A stretch of 64,000 nucleotides of DNA, taken from the NCBI GenBank assembly GCA_040766655.1, contig JAXGQB010000006.1, forward strand, positions 541,519 to 605,518. The letters are read 5' to 3'. The stretch's first letter is position 1, and every line of letters begins with the position of its first letter. Source of the stretch: JALOOB01 sp040766655. Lineage in GTDB: Bacteria > Chloroflexota > Anaerolineae > CG2-30-64-16. The position numbers and the translations under genes were made by a program. A model generated the notes under the pieces. The model saw only the letters and a program-made list of their open reading frames with translations, did no database searches and was not told the origin of the DNA. This document shows, one piece after another, positions 11,438 through 20,490 of this stretch.

Positions 11438-14047
11438 ATGCAGCGAATTGACGTAACGGCGCGCTCGCGCCGTCTTCGCGCGCCCGTGGTCCTGCTGTGG
11501 GTGGCCATCTGCGCGTACGCGCTGTTCTTCAGTGCGTTCACGATCCAGCGCCACGCGACGCTGAACACCTACGCTGCGGACCTCTCCTACATCGATCAGC
11601 CGATGTGGAACACCATGCACGGCCGGTTCCTGGAGCGAACGCTGGGCGCCGTGCAGGCGCCGCGCGTGGCGGAGCACCTCGAACTGATCCTGCTGCCCCT
11701 CTCGCTGGTGTACCTGGTGTGGCCCGATGTGCGGGCCATGCTCATCCTCCAGTCGCTCGCGCTCGCCATCGGCGCGCTGCCGGTCTTCTGGATCGCCCGC
11801 CGCACCTTCCGGGGGCTGACCGCGGCGGGGCAGGAGGGAGCCGCCCGGGACAGCGTCCGCGCGGAGTGGCTGGCGCTGGCCTTCAGCGTGGCTTACCTGC
11901 TGTCCGCCCCGTTGCAGGCCGCCAATGTCGCGGACTTCCATGCGGACCCGTTCGTCGTGGCGCCACTGCTCTTCGCGTTCTGGTACGGTACGGAACGACG
12001 ATGGCGGGCCATGTGGCTCTGGGCCCTCCTGGTGATGGCGGCCAAGGAGAACCTCCCGACCCTCACCGCCATGCTGGGGCTCGTCCTCATTTTCAGCGAT
12101 CCCGACCTGAAGGTGTTCCTCCGGCGCAGGAAGCTCGATCTCAGCGCCACCAACAGCGCCGCCTTTCATGGGCTGGCACTGACCCTGGTGAGCGTCGCCT
12201 GGTTCGCTATCGCGACGTTTGTCATCGTCGCGCCGCTGGCGCGGCAGTACTACGGAACGGACGGCCCGATCTACCTGTCGAACCGTTTCACTGAGTTCGG
12301 CGGGTCCGGCGGCAGTCCCCTGGCCGCCCTGTTCAGCGTGCTGCGCGAGCCGGGCCGGCTGGACTACCTGTTGTATCTGCTGCGGTCCGTTGGCTGGCTG
12401 CCGCTGTTGGCGCCGGAGTACCTGCTGCTGGGGCTGCCGGTCTTCCTGGCCAACGTGTTGTCCAACTTCCCCGGCCAGTTCTCGGGCGAGCAGCACTACT
12501 CCGCGCCGCTGGTGCCCGTGCTGGTGATCGCTGCCATCTACGGCGCGCGGCGGCTGCAGCGCATCGTCGAGCGGCAGGTGCCGGTGCGCCTGAGCCCGAT
12601 GTTCACGAACACGTCGGCCGTTGCCGTCCTGGGTGCGGTCTGGCTGTTGCTCTGGGCGGGAGGCGCACAGGTCGAACGCGGCTGGACGCCGCTGGCCCGC
12701 CCGTTCGAGTGGCCCGAGCTGACCGCGCATCATCGCACCCTCGATCGCCTCCTTGCCCAGGTCCCCGGGGACGTGGCCGTGTCCGCGTCGCCTGCCGTGC
12801 ACGCCCACCTGGCGCACCGGGAGAAGATCTACGTCTTTCCCATCGTGGCCCAGGCGACCCACGTGCTGATCGACGTCGCCGGGGTCACCGACATGCACCC
12901 TAACGACGTCAAGACGCAGGTCGCGCGGCTGATCGGCGAAGAGGGCTTCGGCGTGATGGACGCAGCAGACGGGTTCATCCTGCTTGCCAGGGGAGAGACG
13001 AATCAGGTGCTGCCTCCGGACTTTCTCACCTTCGTTCGACCCGACGATCCGCAGCCTGATATCCCGGCCGAGGTCCGATTCGGCCCGGGGCTGCGATTGC
13101 TCGGATACGACGTGGTGGACGATGAACGGTGGCGGCTGACTCGATTCCGCTACTACTGGCAGGTCGAGCAGGGTCTGGCGGAGGACGTGGCGATCCAGAC
13201 GGAGGTGCGGTCGGCGGCCGGCGTGCTTGTCGACAGCAGCGACCTGCGGCCCGCAGCCGGGCTGGTCTGGCACCCACCGGGCCGGTGGGAGGCCGGAGAC
13301 GTGATCGCCTTCGAGACGGGGGCCTGGTTCCTTCCACGCCAGTTCGCGCCCGTTGTGCGCGTCACGAGCGGCGGCCGCACGGTGGCGCCGTCGATTGTGG
13401 AGGTGGCTTCACAGCCCGCGGCAGCTTCACAGGAGCGAACGAGCCTGCCCCGCGCCGAGGTTACGGCCGACGGCGCGCTGCGCCTGTCGAGTATGGTCCG
13501 GCGGGAGGGCCGCCTGTCGCTGTACGAGGGCGCCCTGTCCCCGGTCGTCGCTGCGGATGTCGTCTTCAGCACCGATGCCTGGCAGGTGCGGCTCGCTGAG
13601 TGGAGTGCGCCCCCGGCTGCGGCGCCGGGGAGTGCGTTCACCCTGCTGCTATACTGGCAGGGGAGCGGCAGTGCGCCGTTCGATTACAGCGTGTTCGTCC
13701 ACCTGCGGGACGTGACCGGCAAGACCGTCTCACAGGGCGACGCTCAGCCAACGTGGTTTGTCCCGCGGCCTGCGACGACCTGGCAGCCCGTGGGCGACGG
13801 CACAACGGGCGGGATCGATGCGCACTCGGTCGCGGTGCCTGCCGACCTGCCACCTGGCCAATATGACCTGGTGGTCGGATGGTATGATTGGAGCACGGGG
13901 CTGCGCCTCCCCCGCGTCGCCGGCCCGGGGAACCCGCCCGGCGATGAGGTCGTCCTGGGAGCAGTGACCGTGGATCCGACGGCCAGGCCTCGCCCCGATG
14001 CGTGCTGCCTGATGGTGGCGGAGTGCTGCGGCTCGCTGGAGCGATAG
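11438..14047 (+). CDS. DUF2079 polytopic membrane protein with large extracytoplasmic C-terminal domain
   Basis: The 869-residue product matches DUF2079, GT-C-fold-like membrane proteins of unknown substrate common in Chloroflexota, Cyanobacteria and Actinobacteria. Key stretches are DLSYIDQPMWNTMHGRFLE (about 49-67), the EHLELILLPLSLVYL segment with acidic and His residues, and ANVADFHADPFVVAPLL (about 162-178). About ten hydrophobic helices run to roughly residue 415. The remaining half is soluble and beta-rich and contains PPGQYDLVVGWYDW near the C-terminus, a pattern also seen in other surface-glycan membrane proteins. The ATG at 11438 is preceded by CGGAG. The next gene begins within about 12 bp of its stop, so the two are co-transcribed. 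Likely role: glycan or lipid-linked sugar handling at the outer face of the membrane. Confidence 0.75.
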   Translation: MQRIDVTARSRRLRAPVVLLWVAICAYALFFSAFTIQRHATLNTYAADLSYIDQPMWNTMHGRFLERTLGAVQAPRVAEHLELILLPLSLVYLVWPDVRAMLILQSLALAIGALPVFWIARRTFRGLTAAGQEGAARDSVRAEWLALAFSVAYLLSAPLQAANVADFHADPFVVAPLLFAFWYGTERRWRAMWLWALLVMAAKENLPTLTAMLGLVLIFSDPDLKVFLRRRKLDLSATNSAAFHGLALTLVSVAWFAIATFVIVAPLARQYYGTDGPIYLSNRFTEFGGSGGSPLAALFSVLREPGRLDYLLYLLRSVGWLPLLAPEYLLLGLPVFLANVLSNFPGQFSGEQHYSAPLVPVLVIAAIYGARRLQRIVERQVPVRLSPMFTNTSAVAVLGAVWLLLWAGGAQVERGWTPLARPFEWPELTAHHRTLDRLLAQVPGDVAVSASPAVHAHLAHREKIYVFPIVAQATHVLIDVAGVTDMHPNDVKTQVARLIGEEGFGVMDAADGFILLARGETNQVLPPDFLTFVRPDDPQPDIPAEVRFGPGLRLLGYDVVDDERWRLTRFRYYWQVEQGLAEDVAIQTEVRSAAGVLVDSSDLRPAAGLVWHPPGRWEAGDVIAFETGAWFLPRQFAPVVRVTSGGRTVAPSIVEVASQPAAASQERTSLPRAEVTADGALRLSSMVRREGRLSLYEGALSPVVAADVVFSTDAWQVRLAEWSAPPAAAPGSAFTLLLYWQGSGSAPFDYSVFVHLRDVTGKTVSQGDAQPTWFVPRPATTWQPVGDGTTGGIDAHSVAVPADLPPGQYDLVVGWYDWSTGLRLPRVAGPGNPPGDEVVLGAVTVDPTARPRPDACCLMVAECCGSLER

Positions 14048-14058
14048 GGTTCGTTGCA

Positions 14059-16026
14059 TTGAATAAGCTCGTTCGCGTCTACCTGATCGGCTTGCTCCTC
14101 CTGGCCTTCGGCCTGCGCGTCTGGCGGCTGGACGCTCAAAGCCTGTGGTACGACGAGGCGGTCAGCGCCCAAGTCGCCGCGCAAGGGCTGGTCGAGTTGA
14201 CCCGCTGGACCGCGGACGACATTCAGCCGCCGCTATACTACTACCTGCTCGCGGGTTGGACGAGGGTCGCGGGACACAGCGAGTGGGCTCTGCGCCTGCC
14301 GTCCGCGTTCTTCGGCACGGCAACCGTGGCGCTGCTGTGGGTCACCGCGCGGCGGCTGTTCGGGCGCAAGGATCCGGCGCGCGTCGCGGCGATCGGCGCG
14401 ACGCTTCTGGCCGCCCTGTCGCCCCTCTACGTCTACTACGGCCAGGAAGCGCGGATGTACACGCAGCTGACGTTTTTCGGCGCGCTGGCCGGGTATGCCC
14501 TGCTGCGCGCAGCGCCGGCATGGGGCTCGGCCGTCGCATGGTGGGCCACATTCGTCCTGGCAGGGCTGGCTGCGCTCTACACGCACTACTTCGCGCTCTT
14601 CCTTCTGGTCACCTTCGGAGCGTGCGCGTTGCTCCTCTTCGTGAGCGCTGCACGGCAGTCGCTCCGCGCGGGCCAGCGGTGGGCGAAGCTGCGCGGCGGC
14701 GTCGCTGCCTTTGCGTCGATCGGGCTGGGCTACCTGCCCTGGCTGCCCGCGATGTTGACGCGCTACCGCGTCGATGCGTCCTACTGGCAGGGCCAGCTGA
14801 AGCTCGACGAGGCGCTGCGGCACGTCGCACTGAACCTCACCACGGGTGCGCCCGAAACGATGCTCGAGGGAGATGCGCTGCGGTGGCTGCCGTGGCTCGC
14901 GGCCGCGACCGCGCTCGCACTGGTGGGGCTGGTGCGGCTTGGCCGGGCGGCATCGCATGGCCAAGGCGGGGCGCCGCCCTCCTGGCTGCTGCCTGCCGTC
15001 GTCGTCGTGCCGGTCGCAATGGTGCTCCTGCTGGCCTCGCGTAATCCGAAGTTCAACCCGCGATACCTGATGATGGTGTCGCCCGCTTACCTGCTGCTGC
15101 TCGGGGGTGGACTCGGGGGCTGGCTCGCCCGTGGGCCTGCACCGCGATCCCGGCGCCTCATGGCGGCCATCGCGGGGGCAGCGGTTCTGCTTCCGTTTCT
15201 GGCCGTTTCGGTCCTTGGGCTCACGAACTGGTACGGGGATCCGTCCTTCACCAAGGCACAATGGCGCGAGCTGGCCGCCTACGTTCGGGCGCAGATCGAG
15301 CCCGATGAGCGGGTGGTGCTCGTCTCGGGACACGCTGCGCCGGCCTGGGCTTACTATGCGCCCGACGTGGACGCCGTGCGGCTGCCTGAGATCGACATCC
15401 TGGACGTTAATGCGGTGTTGGGCTTCGATTCGGGCGCGCAACTTGGCGACGCCCTGGCGGGCAGGGGCGGGGCATGGCTCGTCGAGTGGCAGGAAGAGGT
15501 GGTGGATCCGGTCGGCTTCACCGCCTGGTTCCTGGACCGGGCGGGGCGAGAGGCTCCGGTGGACGCGCGCTTCTGGCAAGTGGGATTGCGTCACTGGCGG
15601 CTGGATTCTTCCGCGGCATTTCCCAGCGCCCCTCAGCCGGAGCACGCTGACGGGGCCAATTTCGATCATGCGATCGAGCTGCTGGGATGGGATGGCCCAC
15701 GTGATGGCCACCTGACCGTCTGGTGGCGCGCGCTGCGGCCCCTGACCGAGGATTACCAGGTGTCGTTGGTCCTGGAGGATGGCGAGGGCAGGGAACTCGG
15801 GCGCTGGGACGGACGGCCCGCCGGCTACGACTTCCCGACGACGCGATGGCGAACCGGTGACGCGGTGTTCGGACGCTATCCGCTGCCGGCCGCGGGGCAA
15901 GGGAGGGGCGATCTCCATGTCACTCTCGCCGTGTACGCGGCCGATGCGCCGGACGGGCTGGACATCCGTGACGTGGCCGATAACCCGGCCGGCAAGCGCA
16001 TCCGCCTGGGCCCGCTGCGGTTTTGA
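14059..16026 (+). CDS. ArnT/PMT-like GT-C glycosyltransferase
   Basis: GT-C enzymes of this type move a sugar from a polyprenyl-phosphate donor to an acceptor on the outer face of the membrane. The product (655 residues from the TTG at 14059) has an N-terminal helix, then the first-loop acidic motif LWYDEA (about 29-34) and DDIQPPLYYYLLAGW (about 53-67), typical of the PMT_2/GT39 group. About ten further hydrophobic segments run to about residue 400. A soluble C-terminal domain includes DEDYQ-like and GYDFPTTRW stretches. The TTG start follows AGGG at 14046-14049 with a 9-base gap. A GTG at 14002 would extend it by 19 residues and overlap the previous gene. Downstream, a promoter overlaps its stop codon. 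Confidence 0.8.
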   Translation: MNKLVRVYLIGLLLLAFGLRVWRLDAQSLWYDEAVSAQVAAQGLVELTRWTADDIQPPLYYYLLAGWTRVAGHSEWALRLPSAFFGTATVALLWVTARRLFGRKDPARVAAIGATLLAALSPLYVYYGQEARMYTQLTFFGALAGYALLRAAPAWGSAVAWWATFVLAGLAALYTHYFALFLLVTFGACALLLFVSAARQSLRAGQRWAKLRGGVAAFASIGLGYLPWLPAMLTRYRVDASYWQGQLKLDEALRHVALNLTTGAPETMLEGDALRWLPWLAAATALALVGLVRLGRAASHGQGGAPPSWLLPAVVVVPVAMVLLLASRNPKFNPRYLMMVSPAYLLLLGGGLGGWLARGPAPRSRRLMAAIAGAAVLLPFLAVSVLGLTNWYGDPSFTKAQWRELAAYVRAQIEPDERVVLVSGHAAPAWAYYAPDVDAVRLPEIDILDVNAVLGFDSGAQLGDALAGRGGAWLVEWQEEVVDPVGFTAWFLDRAGREAPVDARFWQVGLRHWRLDSSAAFPSAPQPEHADGANFDHAIELLGWDGPRDGHLTVWWRALRPLTEDYQVSLVLEDGEGRELGRWDGRPAGYDFPTTRWRTGDAVFGRYPLPAAGQGRGDLHVTLAVYAADAPDGLDIRDVADNPAGKRIRLGPLRF

Positions 16027-16051
16027 CGCTCCCCCGGGCATCTGCTAGACT
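16023..16051 (+). promoter_or_regulatory. Promoter for the lipoprotein-GT2-GT2 group
   Basis: TTGACG (16023-16028), a 17-bp spacer and TAGACT (16046-16051), with TG at 16043-16044 forming an extended -10. The -35 box overlaps the stop codon of the preceding GT-C gene. The predicted start at about 16058 gives a short leader containing the AAGGGAGG ribosome binding site. Confidence 0.65.
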
Positions 16052-16081
16052 GAACATTCGATCATCAAGGGAGGTCCTCAC

Positions 16082-17401
16082 ATGCGGGTTTCCACCCGTC
16101 ACTGGTTGCCCCTGGCGCTGTTCCTGGTTGCGTCGGCTGCTTTGTTGGGTGCGTGCGCCTTGCAGCCCCTGCTCTCCGGCGTGTCCGTCAAGCCGGAAAG
16201 CATTTCGCCCAATGCAGACGGCCAGGATGACGTGACCCTCATCAAATACGAGATCGGCCGCACCGCGCTGGTCTCCATCTACTTCCTGGACGACCAGGGC
16301 CAGCGATACGCCTTCCGCCAGGAAGAACGGCGCTCCCGCGGGGAGTACCAGGTGTATTGGAGCGGTGTGACGATCGACCCGGAGCTGCGCGAGGTCGAGG
16401 GGGGCACGATGGCGGTGCTCAGCCACGTCCTGCCGGACGGCGAGTACACCTGGGTGATCGAGGCCACCGATCTGTCGGGCCGGACCGAGCGGCGGGAGGG
16501 GAAGATCACCCTGGCGGATGGCGACACCGCGCTGCCCGAGATCCGCAACTTCACCGTCGTTCCGCAGGAGTTCACGCCCAACCAGGACGGCATCAGGGAC
16601 CGGGTCTCGGTCTCGTACTACCTGATGAAGGAGGCCGAACGCCTGCAGGTGTACCTGAAGCCGCTGGAAGGGGAGGACGGCCCGAGCCTGCTCCGCTATC
16701 CGATCGCGGAGGATCCCACCAAGTCCGTGTCGGAGACCGGCCAGCCAGGCTATCACGGCTACAACTACGACGGCGGCGTCGATCTCATGGCGGAGCCGCC
16801 GCCGGACGGCGATTACGCCATCTACGCGGATGCCGAGGACCGGGTCGGCAACCACGTCGTCGTATCCTCCACGCTCACGATCCGGGAGGGCGGCAAGCCC
16901 CGGGCCAACATCACCGGCGGAGAGATCGACTGGGCCAACGAGGTGGGCCGGGAGGTCAGCGTCCTGCTCGGCCGAACCCTGTGTTTCACCGCCACGGTCG
17001 AGAACGACGGCCCGGTGCCCATCCGCACGTCGGGGCCGTGGTCGGGGCAGACCTACAAGTTCAGCGAGAACTACAACACCCTGGCCGTGCGCGAGGACGA
17101 GGAATCGTGGCTGCAGCAGGCGGGTGCGTGGCGCTTCGGGATCAACTTCGATGCGACGGGCGTGGACTTCCCGTTCCGCTGGGCCATCGGCCGCCCCGAG
17201 GACCTGGAGGAGCGGATCATCGATGGCCGGCCACAGTACTACCTGCTGCCCGGGAAGCGCGGCCTGGTGACCGGATGCATCGAGATGGACGCGGTGCCGC
17301 CGGTCGGCACGCAGTTCTGGTGGGGCGGGTTGATCCACGAATTCGTCGCAGTGGCCAACGACGCGGTGGACCGCATCAGCGTGAACGTCGGGACGCCGTA
17401 A
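16082..17401 (+). CDS. Secreted lipoprotein with FlgD-like Ig domains
   Basis: The 439-residue product has a lipoprotein signal peptide: a basic start, a hydrophobic core and lipobox LLGAC, with Cys at about 24. Two repeats follow with the FlgD/CHU_C-like opening: SVKPESISPNADGQDD (about 36) and TVVPQEFTPNQDGIRD (about 157). In this family the motif precedes an immunoglobulin-like fold that ends in DGEYTWVIEATD or DGDYAIYADAEDRVGN. The C-terminal 150 residues are beta-rich and unassigned, with one Cys pair. A strong AAGGGAGG precedes the ATG. The stop overlaps the next ATG by one base (TAATG), so the glycosyltransferase that follows is translationally coupled. It is probably exported to the cell surface; function unknown. 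Confidence 0.75.
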   Translation: MRVSTRHWLPLALFLVASAALLGACALQPLLSGVSVKPESISPNADGQDDVTLIKYEIGRTALVSIYFLDDQGQRYAFRQEERRSRGEYQVYWSGVTIDPELREVEGGTMAVLSHVLPDGEYTWVIEATDLSGRTERREGKITLADGDTALPEIRNFTVVPQEFTPNQDGIRDRVSVSYYLMKEAERLQVYLKPLEGEDGPSLLRYPIAEDPTKSVSETGQPGYHGYNYDGGVDLMAEPPPDGDYAIYADAEDRVGNHVVVSSTLTIREGGKPRANITGGEIDWANEVGREVSVLLGRTLCFTATVENDGPVPIRTSGPWSGQTYKFSENYNTLAVREDEESWLQQAGAWRFGINFDATGVDFPFRWAIGRPEDLEERIIDGRPQYYLLPGKRGLVTGCIEMDAVPPVGTQFWWGGLIHEFVAVANDAVDRISVNVGTP

Positions 17402-18381
17402 TGGGGCGCACGTCGCTGGCGGTCGTCGTCGTCAGCTACCGGACGCCTCAGTATCTGCGCCAGTGCCTTGCGGCAACGTACGCAAGCCTCGCGCTCAGCC
17501 CGGAGCTGGCGGCCGAGGTCTGGGTCATCGACAATGCATCGGGCGACGGCAGCGCGGAGATGGTGGCTGCCGAGTTTCCGCAGGCGCGCCTGCTGGCGTC
17601 GGACACCAACCTGGGCTTTGCGGGCGGCAATAACGCGGTCCTGCGCGCCCTGGGCTTCGATGGCGGGGCCGGTTCGCGGCCCGACCTGGTGCTGCTTTTG
17701 AACCCGGATGCCGAGCCGCTCGGCGATGCGATCGGCCTGATGGCCGAATTCCTGCGAGACCATCGACAGGTGGGTGCAGCGGGCGCCAGGCTGCAGTACG
17801 GCGACGGTACGTTTCAGCACGGCGTGTTCGCCTTTCCCGGTCTTCTCCAGCTTTGGTTCGACCTCTTTCCGCCGCGTCCCAGGCGGCTCCTCGACTCGAG
17901 GCTGAACGGCCGCTACGGGCGCGCCCTCTTCGATGCCGGGCAGCCATTTCAAGTGGACTTCGCCCTGGGTGCAGCCCTGATGGTGCGCCGCGAGGCGATC
18001 GACGCCGTGGGCCTGCTGGACGAGGGGTACTTCATGTACGCGGAAGAGGTGGACTGGTGCTGGCGCATGCAGCGCGCCGGATGGCCGGTCTACTGCGTCC
18101 CTGCCGCGCGCGTGACTCATCACAGTGGGGCAAGTTCGCGGCAGTTCCGCTCGGAATCGATCCTCAACCTGTGGCGCAGCAGGCGGCGGCTCTACGGGAA
18201 ATTCTACGGCCCGGTGCGCCGCTGGCTGGCCCGTCGCATAGTCGTCGCAGGCATGGCGGCAGAGCGCTGGCGGGCCCGGCGCGCAGCGCAGCGCCAGGAG
18301 ATCGATCCGCGCGAGCTGGCGCTCCGGGTGGAGACTGCTGAGCGCGTGGCGAGGCTCTTCAGCAAGGGGGTGGAGTTTTGA
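17401..18381 (+). CDS. GT2-family glycosyltransferase (rhamnosyltransferase-like)
   Basis: The 326-residue product is a cytosolic or membrane-associated inverting glycosyltransferase of family 2. It opens with LAVVVVSYRTPQYLRQCL, has the nucleotide-binding WVIDNASGDGS, then NLGFAGGNN, the metal-binding LLLNPDAEPL and the acceptor-side GLLDEGYFMYAEEVDWCWR, all typical of the rhamnosyl/galactofuranosyl subgroup of GT2. The start is the ATG at 17401, which shares its first base with the upstream stop. The same frame is open much further upstream, but that part lies inside the lipoprotein gene. Its stop overlaps the next gene's ATG (TGATG). The acceptor is not predictable. Confidence 0.88.
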   Translation: MGRTSLAVVVVSYRTPQYLRQCLAATYASLALSPELAAEVWVIDNASGDGSAEMVAAEFPQARLLASDTNLGFAGGNNAVLRALGFDGGAGSRPDLVLLLNPDAEPLGDAIGLMAEFLRDHRQVGAAGARLQYGDGTFQHGVFAFPGLLQLWFDLFPPRPRRLLDSRLNGRYGRALFDAGQPFQVDFALGAALMVRREAIDAVGLLDEGYFMYAEEVDWCWRMQRAGWPVYCVPAARVTHHSGASSRQFRSESILNLWRSRRRLYGKFYGPVRRWLARRIVVAGMAAERWRARRAAQRQEIDPRELALRVETAERVARLFSKGVEF

Positions 18382-19154
18382 TGGCTCCCGAGTCATCCAC
18401 GCCGGAGTTGGCGGCCGTCGTGCTCACGAAGAACGTGGCGCAGCACATCGTGCCATGCATCGAGACGCTGCGCTTCGCGGACCGTATCGTCGTGTCGGAC
18501 TCCTACAGCACGGACGGCACGGTCGAACTGGCGCGCGCGGCCGGTGCGGAGGTGATGCAGAGGCCGTTCGACAACTTCGCGGGGCAGCGGAACGCGACGT
18601 TGGAGGCGGTGGACGCCAGATGGGTGTTCTTCGTGGATGCGGATGAGCGCATCCCGCCGGAGCTGGCCGGCGAGGTGCGCCAGGTGCTTCAGTTAGAGCA
18701 GGCCGGTTGGTGGGTTCCCCGCCATAACTTCATCGTCGGGGAGCAGGTGCGGCATGGCGGCTTCTATCCGGACTATCAGCTTCGCCTGCTGTTGCGCGCA
18801 CGGGCGCGGTATGATCCTGAGCGCCCGGTGCACGAGGTGGTGCTTCTGGACGGACCGTCCGGTTGCCTGCAGAACCCGATGCTGCACTACAATTACGACG
18901 ACTGGGGCCAGTTCCACGCCAAGCAGCGACGGTATGCGGCCCTGGAGTCGAAGATCCTGGCGGAGCGGGGTGTGAAGCCGTGGCCGCACAAGTTCATCCG
19001 CCAGCCCGCGCGCGAGTTCTGGCGGCGTTATGTGACCCTCAAGGGGTATCGTGACGGGTGGATCGGTCTGAAGCTGGCCGCGCTGCTGAGCTTTTATTAC
19101 GGGTTCATGCCCCACTGGTATCTCGTCCGGCCTCCCAGGCCGGCGGCCGGCTGA
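18381..19154 (+). CDS. GT2-family glycosyltransferase (WaaE/KdtX-like)
   Basis: The 257-residue product has the compact GT2 layout of the WaaE-like group: LAAVVLTKNVAQHIVPCIE, then DRIVVSDSYSTDGTVELA, the FDNFAGQRNATLEAV segment and the metal-binding FFVDADERIPPEL. The C-terminal hydrophobic segment (LAALLSFYYGFMPHWYLV) probably touches the membrane. The ATG at 18381 overlaps the upstream TGA by one base. It is the last gene of the plus-strand glycan group, and the convergent phosphatase gene ends 38 bp away. Likely to add one sugar to a lipid-linked glycan. Confidence 0.85.
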   Translation: MAPESSTPELAAVVLTKNVAQHIVPCIETLRFADRIVVSDSYSTDGTVELARAAGAEVMQRPFDNFAGQRNATLEAVDARWVFFVDADERIPPELAGEVRQVLQLEQAGWWVPRHNFIVGEQVRHGGFYPDYQLRLLLRARARYDPERPVHEVVLLDGPSGCLQNPMLHYNYDDWGQFHAKQRRYAALESKILAERGVKPWPHKFIRQPAREFWRRYVTLKGYRDGWIGLKLAALLSFYYGFMPHWYLVRPPRPAAG

Positions 19155-19199
19155 GCCCTAGACACAAGGGCCAGCATGGCGGCGGGCACTGCTAGGGCT
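19154..19199. terminator. Possible bidirectional terminator between convergent genes
   Basis: Arms AGCCCTAG (19154-19161) and CTAGGGCT (19192-19199) enclose a 30-base loop and cover both stop codons. There is no clear T tract, so this is weak. Confidence 0.3.
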
Positions 19200-19662
19200 G
19201 CACCTGGAGGCGCCGCAGCAGGTTGGGCAGGCCCTGGTCGATCAGTGCCTGAAGCAGGTCGGCTGTCTCCGCGTAGTCTGCCAGGGCGCCGCCGAAGGGA
19301 TCCGCGATGTCCTCGTGCTTGCCCGCCAACTCCGCGAGAAGGTAGACCTTCGCGAGGTGCTCCGGGGCCATGTAGAAGATGGACCGCCGGTGCGATTCCT
19401 CCATGACGAGAATGATGTCGGCTTGCTTGAGGAGCTGCGCGGTCAGCGGCTGCGAGCGGTGGTCGCGCAGCTCGATCCCTCGACTCTTCAGCACGTTGGC
19501 GGCGTGCGCGCTGGCGGCCCGGCCGGAATCGGCCCAGACGCCGGCGGAGACGACCCGAACCTGGTCGGTCAGGCCGGCACTGGCGAGACGATCGCGCAGG
19601 ATGGCCGCAGCCATGGGCGAGCGGCAGATATTCGCGGTGCAGACGAAGGCGACGGTCTTCAA
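19192..19662 (-). CDS. Low-molecular-weight protein-tyrosine phosphatase family
   Basis: The 156-residue product has the family's N-terminal phosphate loop CTANICRS (residues 8-15, C-x5-R-S) and the C-terminal ADPFGG segment, which holds the catalytic Asp-Pro pair. The length is normal for the family. Members dephosphorylate tyrosine kinases of exopolysaccharide systems, or act as arginine phosphatases; I cannot choose between them, though the neighbouring glycan genes favour the first. The start is a TTG at 19662 preceded by GGAG at good spacing. A strong hairpin separates it from hpf upstream on the same strand. Confidence 0.85.
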   Translation of the reverse strand: MKTVAFVCTANICRSPMAAAILRDRLASAGLTDQVRVVSAGVWADSGRAASAHAANVLKSRGIELRDHRSQPLTAQLLKQADIILVMEESHRRSIFYMAPEHLAKVYLLAELAGKHEDIADPFGGALADYAETADLLQALIDQGLPNLLRRLQVQP

Positions 19663-19677
19663 TGGGGCTCCAGCGAA

Positions 19678-19708
19678 CGCCCCCGGGGCAGAGCCTGCCC
19701 CGGGGGCG
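19678..19708 (-). terminator. Strong hairpin after the hibernation factor gene
   Basis: A 14-bp perfect, very GC-rich stem (19678-19691 with 19695-19708) and a 3-base loop lie just past the hpf stop. No long T tract follows, so it may attenuate rather than fully stop transcription into the phosphatase gene, or protect the 3' end of hpf mRNA. Confidence 0.6.
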
Positions 19709-19721
19709 GAGGTTGTGGGGG

Positions 19722-20282
19722 TCAGGCCAGTTCGGGCTGAATCAGGCCGTACTCGCCGTTGCGCCGGCGGTATAGGACATTGATCTGATTGTGGTTGACG
19801 TTGAAGAACACGTAGAAGTCGTGGCCCAGCAATTCCATCTGTCCGATCGCTTCCTCCTCGTCCATCGGCACCATCTCGAAACGCTTGACCCTGGAGACGG
19901 CGGGTTGTTCTTCGCCGGCGTCCTCTTCTTCCTCGCTCAACTCGGCTGCTGCGATGCCCGCCTGCGGGGTCTCGGACCGCTTCGCGGAGCGTTTGCCCTT
20001 GTAGCGATCCGCCTGGCGCTGCATCTTGTCAACAACTGCATCGATGGACACGAAGATGTCCGAGGAAATCTCCTCGGCGCGCAGAACGACCTTCTTCGTA
20101 CGGAGGGTGACTTGCGCGATCTGGCGGTCATCGGCAGCGCGCGCGCCTTCGGCCTTCTCCAGTTCCACCCGTCCATCGATGATGTTCGGTAAGTAGCGAT
20201 CCAACCGGCCAATCTTTTTTTCCACATACTTGCGCAGCGTGTCATTGATCTCGATGTTCTTGCCGGTGATGGTGAGTTGCAT
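19722..20282 (-). CDS. hpf: Ribosome hibernation promoting factor, long form
   Basis: Long HPF dimerises ribosomes into inactive 100S particles in slow growth. The 186-residue product starts MQLTITGKNIEINDTLRKYV, the standard S30AE domain (about 1-100), with KIGRLDRYLPN. An acidic linker (ELSEEEEDAGEEQ, about 113-125) leads to the C-terminal dimerisation domain (RVKRFEMVPMDEEEAIGQMELLGHDFYVFFN, key residues about 130-162, and VLYRRRNGEYGLI). The ATG is preceded by AAGGAG with good spacing. A clear sigma-70 promoter lies 140 bp upstream. Confidence 0.95.
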   Translation of the reverse strand: MQLTITGKNIEINDTLRKYVEKKIGRLDRYLPNIIDGRVELEKAEGARAADDRQIAQVTLRTKKVVLRAEEISSDIFVSIDAVVDKMQRQADRYKGKRSAKRSETPQAGIAAAELSEEEEDAGEEQPAVSRVKRFEMVPMDEEEAIGQMELLGHDFYVFFNVNHNQINVLYRRRNGEYGLIQPELA

Positions 20283-20422
20283 ATCACTTGCTCCTTTCCA
20301 TTATCGTGGCGATAAGGTATCCGGCCTGCCGACGGCGAGGCGTCTCACCTGCCAGGGAGCGAGCATCGGTGAGCACCGTTCACGGCGATAAGCCGTAGGA
20401 CTGCCGGACTGTGGATGGCTCG

Positions 20423-20451
20423 ATTGTAGTGCGCGTCATGGGAAAAGTCAA
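20423..20451 (-). promoter_or_regulatory. Sigma-70-type promoter of hpf
   Basis: On the minus strand TTGACT (20451-20446), a 17-bp spacer and TACAAT (20428-20423). The predicted start at about 20416 leaves a leader of about 130 bases that can form several short hairpins, including ACGGC/GCCGT. Confidence 0.7.
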
Positions 20452-20490
20452 CAGCTACCAGGCGCGCGGGGCGATCGCCCAGCGTGTGAC

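Noticed and set aside
11147..13273. Open frame of 708 codons on the minus strand opposite the DUF2079 gene
   Set aside because: It is rich in Gln, Arg and Gly without recognisable motif and runs across a gene boundary on the other strand; shadow frame.
16357..17400. Upstream part of the open frame that contains the GT2 enzyme at 17401
   Set aside because: This part is inside the lipoprotein gene in another frame; the ATG at 17401 overlaps the lipoprotein stop and starts the GT2 fold exactly.
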